This document shows positions 55,023 through 63,037 of a stretch of DNA of 64,000 bases, in pieces. How positions within the stretch are numbered: position 1 is the stretch's first letter; each line of letters starts with the position of its first letter. Made by a program: the position numbers and the translations under genes. Origin of the DNA: Calothrix sp. PCC 7716. GTDB lineage: Bacteria > Cyanobacteriota > Cyanobacteriia > Cyanobacteriales > Nostocaceae. The DNA lies in contig NZ_AP025018.1 of the NCBI RefSeq assembly GCF_019977735.1, forward strand, positions 7,258,580 to 7,322,579. Direction: 5' to 3'. Below the pieces are notes generated by a model that worked only from the letters and a program-made list of their open reading frames with translations, did not search any database and was not told where the DNA came from.

Positions 55023-58000
55023 ATGATTTTTCGTAGTACAGAACCGAATATCTCTATCCCTGAACAGCCAATCACAGAAATTGTCTTGCAACGAGCCGTA
55101 AAATTTGCTGATAAACCAGCGATGATTGACGGGCTAACTGGTCGAACGATAACTTATAACTCACTCTTCAACTCAATTAACAAAGTCGCTGCTGGTTTTG
55201 CTGCCTTGGGTTTGTCTAAGGGGGATGTAGTTGCTATTTATAGTCCTAACTGTCTAGAATATCCTATCGCTTTTCAGGCAATCGCTAGTTTAGGCGGAGT
55301 TTGCAGCACGGCAAATCCATCTTATACAGCTAGCGAACTTGCATATCAATTAAATGATGCTGGTGCTAAATATTTGTTGACAGTACCGTCCCTTTATGAA
55401 CGCGCATTAGAGGCCGCTAGTCAATCAAAAGTTGAGTCAGTATTCGTGTTTGGTAACATTGAGGGCGCAATCCCATTTTCTGTACTTCTAGAAAATTGTG
55501 ACGACTTACCAAAGGTAGAAATTAATCCAAAAGAGGACGCGGTTGCTTTGCCTTATTCTAGTGGTACAACTGGTTTGCCAAAAGGTGTCACACTAACACA
55601 CCATAATCTAGCAGCTAACGTATACCAACTTACAAGCCGCGAATTGATAAGTTCAGCAGACACAATAATTGGCATTCTCCCATTCTTTCATAGCTACGGA
55701 CTGCAAATTTTCTTAAACTATAGCCTTTATTGCGGCGCCACCATAGTTGTGATGCCACAATTTGATTTAGAGACTTTTTTAAGACTAGTAGAGAAGTATA
55801 AAATTACGCGCGCGCATTTAGTACCTCCGATAGTATTAGCCTTAGCAAAACAACCAATAGTAGATAAATACGACCTTTCTAGCTTAAAGATAATTACCTG
55901 CGGAGCAGCGCCATTGGGTAATGAATTGACCTTAGAATGCGAACAGCGTTTAAATTGTGTTATCAAGCAAGCCTACGGTTTGACAGAAACCAGCCCAGTA
56001 ACGCATATCAACCCAGATGAACGTGAAAAAATCAAACCCGGTTCTGTTGGTCGCTGCATGAGAAATACTGAATGCCAAATTGTAGATATTGAAACAGAGA
56101 AACCCTTGGGTGTTCGTGAGCAAGGAGAGCTATGGATTAGGGGTCCGCAAGTAATGAAAGGTTATTTAAATAACCCCGAAGCGACAGCAAAAGTAATTGA
56201 TGCTGATGGTTGGTTTCATACTGGCGATATAGCTTATGTAGATGAAGATGGTTATTTTTACATAGTTGACCGGATTAAAGAGTTAATTAAATACAACGGA
56301 TATCCAATTGCACCAGCAGAACTAGAGGCTGTATTGTTATCCCATCCAGCAGTAGCTGATGCTGCTGTAATCCCCAGTCCCCATCCAAGCACCGGTGAAG
56401 TTCCCAAGGGTTTTGTTGTCCTCAATAGCGTTGCTACTACCGAAGAAATTATGGAATTTGTAGCAAGACTTGTGGCGCCGCATAAAAGAATCCGTCGGTT
56501 GGAAATTGTCGATAAAATTCCCAAATCAGCTTCTGGTAAAATTTTGCGTCGGCTTTTAGTGCAACGAGAAATAGCAAATGTAAGAGAAAAACCACAAGAA
56601 CCTCTATTGACTCAAAATTTGCAGTTACTTCAACAATTAACATCTTCTGACGAAACAAAACGCCAAGAAATTCTGGTAAATTACATTAGAGAAAAAGTTA
56701 TCAAAGTTTTAGGGTTAGATGAGTCCCAACATCTAAATTTACAAAAGCCACTTTCGGAAATGGGACTAAATTCTCTGAGCAATATCGACCTGAAAAACCA
56801 GATTGATACCGAAATTGGTGTAAACTTACCTATAGAAATTTTGCTGGCAGGTTCAAATATTCATCAATTGGTTAATGTATTGCTTGAACAATTAACAACA
56901 AAAAGCATTGCAACTAATCATGTTATAGATTTAGAAGCTGAAGTGATTTTAGATGATGCAATCTACCCAGAAAATAATGATAACTCATTTATTACCGAAC
57001 CAACAGCCATTTTTCTCACAGGAGCGACAGGATTTTTAGGAGCTTTTTTACTCCAAGAACTTCTGCAACAAACTCAAGCTGATATTTATTGCTTAGTTCG
57101 TGCGTCGGATAAAGACTCTGCTTACATCAAAGTGCAAAAAAACTTAGAATATTATGGTATTTGGCAGGATGCTTTCCGTAGCCGAATTATTCCAGTTTTA
57201 GGCGATTTATCAAAATACCAGTTAGGTCTGTCAACCGAATATTTTGTTCATATTGCGAGTGTAATTGATGTAATTTATCATAGCGCAGCTTGGCTAAATT
57301 ATGTTTATCCCTACGAAGCTTTAAAACCTAGCAATGTTTTGGGAACGCAAGAAATTTTCCGATTAGCAAGTTTTGGTAAAGTTAAGCCAGTACATCATAT
57401 TTCTACCGTTGCTGTTTTTGAGTCATCTTTTTATTTGGGAAAAACAGTTAACGAATTAGAACCACTTGCCCATAGCTCTGGAATGAAACTTTCTTATTCT
57501 CAAAGTAAATGGGTTGCAGAAAAATTAGCTACGATTGCCCGCGCGCGAGGTATTCCCGTTTCTATCTACAGACCACCTTTTATTTCCGGTCATAGTCAAA
57601 CAGGTGCTTGGTATAGAGATGATGTTATTTGTCGAATGATTAAAGGTTGCATCCAAATGGGAAGCATGACGAGTTTAACTGATATATTGGATTTATCTCC
57701 TGTTGATTATGTCAGCAAAAGCATTATCTATTTATCAAGACAACGCGAAACTCTTGGTAAATCTTTCCATTTAAACAATCCTCAACCTATTTCTTGGAAA
57801 GAACTGACTGATTTTATTCGTTCTTTAGGCTATCCTCTAACGTATATTTCTTATCAAGATTGGCAGTCACAGCTTAGTAATAGAGCTATCTCGCAATTAA
57901 ATCCTTTATATCCTCTTTTACCTTTCTTTCTCAAAAATTCGAGTCAGCATCAACAAGCTAGAGAGCCAAAAATTACCTGTCAAGCAACACAAACCGCGCT

Positions 58001-58115
58001 CAAGGAAGGTTCGATTATATGTCCTCCGGTAGATACTAAATTGCTGAATACTTATTTCGACTATTTTATTCGTAGCGGTTTTTTGGACGTGGCGCCTCTA
58101 GTCGTCGAATGTTAG
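55023..58115 (+). CDS. Adenylation-carrier-reductase enzyme (carboxylic acid reductase-like)
   Basis: This 1030-residue protein has three domains. The 4CL-type adenylation domain (about 1-520) has YSSGTTGLPKGVTLTH, YGLTETSPVTHIN, WFHTGDIAYVDEDGYFYIVD and the catalytic Lys in PKSASGKILRRLL. The phosphopantetheine carrier (about 550-630) has EMGLNSLSNIDL with the Ser to be modified. The thioester reductase (about 660-1030) has FLTGATGFLGAFL for NADPH, HISTVAVF and YSQSKW. The enzyme would activate a carboxylic acid, hold it as a thioester and release an aldehyde or alcohol. RBS AAGGAAA lies just before the ATG. The acid is probably fatty or aromatic, judging by the 4CL-like domain. Confidence 0.88.
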   Translation: MIFRSTEPNISIPEQPITEIVLQRAVKFADKPAMIDGLTGRTITYNSLFNSINKVAAGFAALGLSKGDVVAIYSPNCLEYPIAFQAIASLGGVCSTANPSYTASELAYQLNDAGAKYLLTVPSLYERALEAASQSKVESVFVFGNIEGAIPFSVLLENCDDLPKVEINPKEDAVALPYSSGTTGLPKGVTLTHHNLAANVYQLTSRELISSADTIIGILPFFHSYGLQIFLNYSLYCGATIVVMPQFDLETFLRLVEKYKITRAHLVPPIVLALAKQPIVDKYDLSSLKIITCGAAPLGNELTLECEQRLNCVIKQAYGLTETSPVTHINPDEREKIKPGSVGRCMRNTECQIVDIETEKPLGVREQGELWIRGPQVMKGYLNNPEATAKVIDADGWFHTGDIAYVDEDGYFYIVDRIKELIKYNGYPIAPAELEAVLLSHPAVADAAVIPSPHPSTGEVPKGFVVLNSVATTEEIMEFVARLVAPHKRIRRLEIVDKIPKSASGKILRRLLVQREIANVREKPQEPLLTQNLQLLQQLTSSDETKRQEILVNYIREKVIKVLGLDESQHLNLQKPLSEMGLNSLSNIDLKNQIDTEIGVNLPIEILLAGSNIHQLVNVLLEQLTTKSIATNHVIDLEAEVILDDAIYPENNDNSFITEPTAIFLTGATGFLGAFLLQELLQQTQADIYCLVRASDKDSAYIKVQKNLEYYGIWQDAFRSRIIPVLGDLSKYQLGLSTEYFVHIASVIDVIYHSAAWLNYVYPYEALKPSNVLGTQEIFRLASFGKVKPVHHISTVAVFESSFYLGKTVNELEPLAHSSGMKLSYSQSKWVAEKLATIARARGIPVSIYRPPFISGHSQTGAWYRDDVICRMIKGCIQMGSMTSLTDILDLSPVDYVSKSIIYLSRQRETLGKSFHLNNPQPISWKELTDFIRSLGYPLTYISYQDWQSQLSNRAISQLNPLYPLLPFFLKNSSQHQQAREPKITCQATQTALKEGSIICPPVDTKLLNTYFDYFIRSGFLDVAPLVVEC

Positions 58116-58225
58116 AGCATATTCGTTTAAGAAATAGTACCCTGTTGTGTACCAAACAAAGTACGTAATTCCTGTTTGGCGCCGTGATGAATTACTTAGA
58201 TAACAATTCACACAGGATAAAAATT

Positions 58226-58738
58226 ATGACCGACATATTTAACACAACCGCTCAACTTCAAAAGCCAGTTTTAAAAGAAGGTTCCAAGGGTGAAGCAGTT
58301 AAGGAATTACAAAAACTCTTACTAAAATATAATGCTTATGTAACAATTGGCAGTTCCGGCGCCTGTGTATTTCCAGGAGAGGAAGTAATTGATGGTAACT
58401 TTGGTCCCAAAACTACAACCGCAGTTAAATTGTTCCAAGCACGGATGTTTTTAGTACAAGATGGTATTGTTGGTGATAGAACTTGGCGTTCATTGTTCAA
58501 AGGTGCCCCCGTTGATATGCCTGTTCTAAAAAAAGGCAGCAAAGGAGATTTAGTTAAGGCAGTTCAACAAAGACTATCAATTGGTGGTTATGAAGTTGGC
58601 GCCATTGATGGTGACTTTGGCAACCGTCTAGAGAAAGCTGTAAGACAGTTGCAAAAAAACACTGGTTTACCTGTTGATGGTGTAGTTGGCGACCGCACTT
58701 GGTTTGAGTTAAGCAAGATTAGTACAATTTTCTGCTAA
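58226..58738 (+). CDS. Protein with two PG_binding_1 repeats
   Basis: From the ATG at 58226 the 170-residue protein carries two peptidoglycan-binding type 1 domains. The shared pattern is (K-E/K-GSKG-x2-VK) then D-GxFGxxxxxAVxxxQ and GxVGDRTW, first around residues 15-95 and then 100-165. No signal peptide is visible with this start; the GTG at 58184 also gives none. Without a catalytic domain it may tether another protein or bind wall material after lysis or export. A hairpin follows. Confidence 0.82.
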   Translation: MTDIFNTTAQLQKPVLKEGSKGEAVKELQKLLLKYNAYVTIGSSGACVFPGEEVIDGNFGPKTTTAVKLFQARMFLVQDGIVGDRTWRSLFKGAPVDMPVLKKGSKGDLVKAVQQRLSIGGYEVGAIDGDFGNRLEKAVRQLQKNTGLPVDGVVGDRTWFELSKISTIFC

Positions 58739-58814
58739 GATTTTCACTTTATATAAGATAGCAGGCGCCAACGGTTAATATCAATTTAACAAGCATAGAA
58801 TTTGTAATAAAAAG

Positions 58815-58837
58815 CGCCTCCTAATATATTGGAGGCG
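58815..58837. terminator. Bidirectional terminator
   Basis: A 7-bp stem (CGCCTCC with GGAGGCG) closes a 9-nt AT loop; T-rich tracts lie on both sides. It lies between the convergent PG-binding gene and the PEP-synthase-like gene, so it can end both transcripts. Confidence 0.7.
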
Positions 58838-58975
58838 TTATATTTATATTACCTTTTGAACCAATTGCAACAGATGATTACGCGGAGACTTCCCCAAGGT
58901 TCACTTTGACTACCTTATTCTTTTCTGTTTCGCTCTTAGATGTTATGGAGCCGAAAGCTTATACTACGTTAATCG

Positions 58976-61501
58976 CTATAACCCGCGCGTAGAAGCAATT
59001 TTAGATACTATTCCAGTACTACCATCCATTTCTATATAGTCACCATCTTGTAACCACTGAGTAACACCAGAAATAGAAGTAATTGCTGGAATTCCCAATT
59101 CGCGGGAAACTATTGCTGCGTGAGATAGTAAACTCCCACATTCTACTAACAACCCAGATGCGAAAGGAAATAGTAAAATCCATCCTGGGTCTGTACGTTC
59201 GGCAACGAGAATTGTGTCTGGAGGAAATATTTGATTTGTAGAACCTAAAACTTGTTTGGGGTCTTTAATTACTCGCACACAACCCTTTACTATACCCCCA
59301 GAACAGCCAATACCCTGTTTTTGCGATACTAATTCTGAGTATGTTGTTTTTCCATGTTGTACAAACGAGTTTCCTTGATAAATTATGCCACGAGTTTCAA
59401 AGCGCGAATCGGTCGGCGCCATTTCTCGGTATTTAGCAAATTCAGGTTGACGCACAGCTACCAATCCTTTTAAATCTGTACAGGTAGCTGTTCCTTCAAT
59501 AAAACCGAGTATTTCCGAAACTTCTAAGTAAAAAATGTCTTGTGGTGATGTTAACAAGTCGAGAGCATAAAAACGGCGCCCTAATTCTACAAATACCTGT
59601 CTAGCTCTACCAAAAACACGGGTACGCTCAAACCGTAAATTCTCACGCTCTCGTACTCGGATACGGGCATTTTTTAATACCCAGTTAAATATTAACTTTC
59701 GTGAAGGGTATTTTTTGAACAACTCATTTACTATCTGTTCTGCTTTTTGACGGTTATTGGATGTATTTCGTTGTTCGCTTAACATTGCCAATTGACCAAT
59801 AGCTCGTAATAAGGGTAGAGGTTGGTCGTGAAGTGTTGGACTCTCTAATTTCAACTCTTCCAAACAGCGGTCGCCAAATTTTTCCAGATATTCTTGATAT
59901 TGTGCCTCAAATGCTTGTTGTTTCATCCCTTTGAGAATTTCATCCAAGGAACCTTCACACAGTAATTTGACGAAGGAAACATTTTCCCTCACGGAATTCG
60001 CCATGTTCTGCATTCGTTCAGCAGGTTCGGTACTAATAATCTTACCTTCGTCACTAATTAAATCATTTTGCAAACTATTTAACTTACCATCGCACCATTT
60101 CTCAGTCAGGCGCCGTAGCACTCCATAAAAAATCATCGCAAAGAAATCATTGATGAGAGGAGCATCCCAACGGGCCAGTAATTGCCCTTCTATTCTACGA
60201 TAATATGCAGCCAATTCATCAGCACGCCAATCAGCTAAATTAGGCTCTGATAAAGACAAAGCATTTTCTAATCTTAAATAAAATCTCTGAATTCGTTTGG
60301 GTAATAGTATATAGTTCATCACTAAACCAGCAAACGTTTTTAATAGGCGCCAACTATCTTGTAATTTATCCTGCCAAGTTGCAGATTGCAATTCACTAAC
60401 AATATTTTCGGGTAAAGATTCTTTTACACCCATCATCTGCTCCATAAAGCCTCGATTTAATCTAAATCCAGGCAGCAGAGCTAATACTCGATACCAACTT
60501 AACAAATTGTAATAAACACGTCCTCTAATTAACCCAATCATCCGAGCAAACGTATCATGATGACGCACGATTGCAGTTTGAGGAACACCCATGAAGTAAC
60601 AAAATTGACGATATACTTCTTCATAAGCCTTACGCGCGAAGCTAAATGTTAGAGGAGTAGTAACGCCATTGTAACTTTCGGCAATATTGCTGTTATCCCA
60701 TAAATTTAACAATCCATCAGGGTCAGGAATTTGAGCCAAAGTTGTAATCGGACGGGATTGTAATAAATATAACTGTTTGTTTTCAATTGCCCACTCAATA
60801 TCTTGGGGACAAGCAAAATGTTTACCTAACTGACGTACCAAGGTAGCTATTTGGGTAATTTGTTCATCTTCCAACAGTTGTTCAGTTTGATGTTGACTAA
60901 TATTACCTTTTATATCTATATAATATGTGTGAGCATTACTTTCTCCCGATACCAAAGAAGTGGATAAACCAGAAACTGCATTCACCACTGCAACAGAACG
61001 TCTACCAGTCACAGGGTCGGCGCCGAAAGCTACCCCTGATACAATTGGGTTAACCATACGCTGTATCAAAACAGCAGGAGGAGAAGGAATTAAAGGTAAA
61101 TTATGTTGACGACGATAAGCTAAAATTCGTTGACTAAAACCAGATCGCCAAACCTCTATTACCTTAGCAGGGACATCTTCTGGAGTCACATTCAAAAAAC
61201 TATCTAATTGCCCAGCAAAGGAATATTGCTCACCATCTTCATCAATAGCAGAAGAACGTACCGCTACTAATTCTCCATTTGGACAAAGTTCTTTTACAGC
61301 TTGCTGAATTTCTTCTTTAACTATTGGATGTAACTGAATATTAAAATCTTGCTCAGGAGTAAGACTATCTGACCAAGCATTGATTGAAACTACAAACCCT
61401 TGAGGAATCAAAAAACCATGACGTTGTAAATCGAAAAGAGTTTTTGCTTTGGCGCCTATCAGGTCATCTTTTTGTATAGGTGGATAAATAATATAATTCA
61501 T
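58976..61501 (-). CDS. PEP-synthase-like phosphotransferase
   Basis: From the ATG at 61501 the protein has 841 residues. The N-terminal ATP-grasp part (KAKTLFDLQRHGFLIPQGF, VAVRSSAIDEDGEQYSFAGQ, IEWAIENKQLYLLQSRPI) is followed by a large substrate-specific middle and a C-terminal swivelling domain with the phospho-His loop GSLLSHAAIVSRELGIPA. This is the plan of PEP synthase and of rifamycin phosphotransferases; it lacks the usual C-terminal PEP barrel of the true PEP synthase. It probably phosphorylates a small molecule or lipid head. It is the last gene of the UbiA operon, after a 183-bp repeat-bearing gap. Confidence 0.85.
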   Translation of the reverse strand: MNYIIYPPIQKDDLIGAKAKTLFDLQRHGFLIPQGFVVSINAWSDSLTPEQDFNIQLHPIVKEEIQQAVKELCPNGELVAVRSSAIDEDGEQYSFAGQLDSFLNVTPEDVPAKVIEVWRSGFSQRILAYRRQHNLPLIPSPPAVLIQRMVNPIVSGVAFGADPVTGRRSVAVVNAVSGLSTSLVSGESNAHTYYIDIKGNISQHQTEQLLEDEQITQIATLVRQLGKHFACPQDIEWAIENKQLYLLQSRPITTLAQIPDPDGLLNLWDNSNIAESYNGVTTPLTFSFARKAYEEVYRQFCYFMGVPQTAIVRHHDTFARMIGLIRGRVYYNLLSWYRVLALLPGFRLNRGFMEQMMGVKESLPENIVSELQSATWQDKLQDSWRLLKTFAGLVMNYILLPKRIQRFYLRLENALSLSEPNLADWRADELAAYYRRIEGQLLARWDAPLINDFFAMIFYGVLRRLTEKWCDGKLNSLQNDLISDEGKIISTEPAERMQNMANSVRENVSFVKLLCEGSLDEILKGMKQQAFEAQYQEYLEKFGDRCLEELKLESPTLHDQPLPLLRAIGQLAMLSEQRNTSNNRQKAEQIVNELFKKYPSRKLIFNWVLKNARIRVRERENLRFERTRVFGRARQVFVELGRRFYALDLLTSPQDIFYLEVSEILGFIEGTATCTDLKGLVAVRQPEFAKYREMAPTDSRFETRGIIYQGNSFVQHGKTTYSELVSQKQGIGCSGGIVKGCVRVIKDPKQVLGSTNQIFPPDTILVAERTDPGWILLFPFASGLLVECGSLLSHAAIVSRELGIPAITSISGVTQWLQDGDYIEMDGSTGIVSKIASTRGL

Positions 61502-61534
61502 AATACTACTCAATTAAGCGTTATTACCATGAGA

Positions 61535-61684
61535 ATCCCCCCTAGCCCCCCTTAATAAGGGGGGAAAAGAGAAGTTTAAAGCCCACCTTATTAAGGGGAA
61601 AAAAGAGAAGTTTAAAGCCCACCTTATTAAGGGGGAAAAAAGAGAGTTTAAAGCCCCCCTTATTAAGGGGGGTTGGGGGGATTT
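61535..61684. repeat. Tandem CCTTATTAAGG palindrome array
   Basis: The block starts AATCCCCCCTAG and ends with its complement-like GGTTGGGGGGATT. Four CCTTATTAAGG-type palindromes (the first reads CCTTAATAAGG) are spaced 36-37 bp apart, each followed by AAAA(A)AGAGAAGTTTAAAG. The right end touches the UbiA stop codon. The strongly folded RNA may separate expression of the UbiA and the PEP-synthase-like genes. Confidence 0.8.
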
Positions 61685-62593
61685 TTAAACTAGTGTCGGT
61701 ATAATACCCAAACTAAGGTAAACAAACAAAGTCCACAATCCAGACATGGTATCAATTAAATTTGCCCACTTAGTCACAGGTTGGCGCCGAAACACCCATC
61801 CGACTCCCACCGCGCAAAATAATAATGTCACCACTACAAACCCAACCAAAGTTACTTCACCAATTTGATACGCAGCAAACCAAGTAGCAAGCGTCCCTAA
61901 ACCAAGCGCAAACAGCCAAACCAGCACAGCATTTTTATATCCCCACAAACTACTATATGTTTCTACCCCAAATTCCTCATCATTCGGCGCCCTAATTTTC
62001 CGTCCAATTTCAATTACCATCCCGTTAAAAAAGCTAGCCAACAAAAACCACAAACCGTTTAATGGAAATGGGGTGCCAGAAACCAACCAATCGCAGGCAG
62101 TACCATAAAAATTAATTAGAGGCATAATTAGCATATGGCTCAACATATAAATTACAGGATTTGCTTTTAGCCACTTCGCTACAAAAAACTCTTGGCTCAT
62201 TAACCCGATATAAAGCCAAACTCCACCCAACACCAATGCTAACCAAGGTGATAAATAAAAACTTGCACTCAACTGAATTAAGGCGCCAAAAATACTTACC
62301 CAACCTAATTCATCTAAACTTACTAATCCTCTAGGAACGGGACGATAAGAACGGTAGCGCGCGTCTTCTGAAAAATCTTTAAATTCATCTGCTATCCGCA
62401 GTTGTAGAAAGAAAATAAAAATAGTAGTAAAGGCAACTAATAATGAAGATAAATTTGGTAGGCTGCCATTACCACGCAACAAACCAGAATAACCTACCGC
62501 AGAACCACTAAAAACTGCGATTAATATCCCGTTTTTAAAAACAGGAAAACGTTCTTTTTGATAAATCCACCATCGGTTTTGTTCTAGCAGCAT
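61685..62593 (-). CDS. UbiA-family prenyltransferase
   Basis: This 302-residue membrane protein has about eight spans. The first Asp-rich motif is RIADEFKDFSEDARYR (DxxxDxxxD region), and the YRPVPRG that follows is typical of UbiA. The second, around KIRAPNDEEFGVETYSSLWG, fits the second metal-binding site. UbiA enzymes attach isoprenoids to aromatic or polyol acceptors. The start codon directly follows the stop of the upstream small gene with no gap, showing coupled translation. The acceptor is unknown. Confidence 0.9.
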   Translation of the reverse strand: MLLEQNRWWIYQKERFPVFKNGILIAVFSGSAVGYSGLLRGNGSLPNLSSLLVAFTTIFIFFLQLRIADEFKDFSEDARYRSYRPVPRGLVSLDELGWVSIFGALIQLSASFYLSPWLALVLGGVWLYIGLMSQEFFVAKWLKANPVIYMLSHMLIMPLINFYGTACDWLVSGTPFPLNGLWFLLASFFNGMVIEIGRKIRAPNDEEFGVETYSSLWGYKNAVLVWLFALGLGTLATWFAAYQIGEVTLVGFVVVTLLFCAVGVGWVFRRQPVTKWANLIDTMSGLWTLFVYLSLGIIPTLV

Positions 62594-63025
62594 TTATTCA
62601 CTTCCTTCTGACTTAGCTCTCACAGTCAACTGAGCTTCTGCAATTTCTTCGTCATTCCAACCTTGCGCTCTGAGTCTGCTAGTAATTTGAGTTTCACTCC
62701 AACCTTGCTTGATACCTTTTTCTATATAATCAATCAAAGAAATACTTTGAGGAGTTAGTGAAATATTCTGCTCCCTAAGAGCATCACTTCTTATTTCTGT
62801 TGAATTATTTGGTACAAGAGTTCGCCCCAATAAATTTTCAATAACTTCGAGCGTTACCGAACCAAGAAGCCAGCAAAGAGGAATCCAAACTACTAAACTA
62901 ATTCCGAGAGTGCAAAAAAGTGATACCTGAATTATTAACAATGCAGGCTGAATTCCACCAGACATTAAAGCCAGGGAACCAAATACAATGGGGATGCCTA
63001 TTAAAATTTTTATAAATCGTCTCAT
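62594..63025 (-). CDS. Small membrane protein of the UbiA operon
   Basis: This 143-residue protein has two hydrophobic spans near the N-terminus (ILIGIPIVFGSLALMSGG and LLIIQVSLFCTLGISLVVW) and a soluble C-terminus ending with a helix pattern (QGWSETQITSRLRAQGWNDEEIAEA). The repeated GW-(S/N)-(E/D)-xxI motif (QGWSETQI, QGWNDEEI) suggests a small internal duplication. I do not recognise the family. It starts 12 bp after the stop of the duplicated membrane protein. Confidence 0.7.
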   Translation of the reverse strand: MRRFIKILIGIPIVFGSLALMSGGIQPALLIIQVSLFCTLGISLVVWIPLCWLLGSVTLEVIENLLGRTLVPNNSTEIRSDALREQNISLTPQSISLIDYIEKGIKQGWSETQITSRLRAQGWNDEEIAEAQLTVRAKSEGSE

Positions 63026-63037
63026 TTCCGATGCTTC

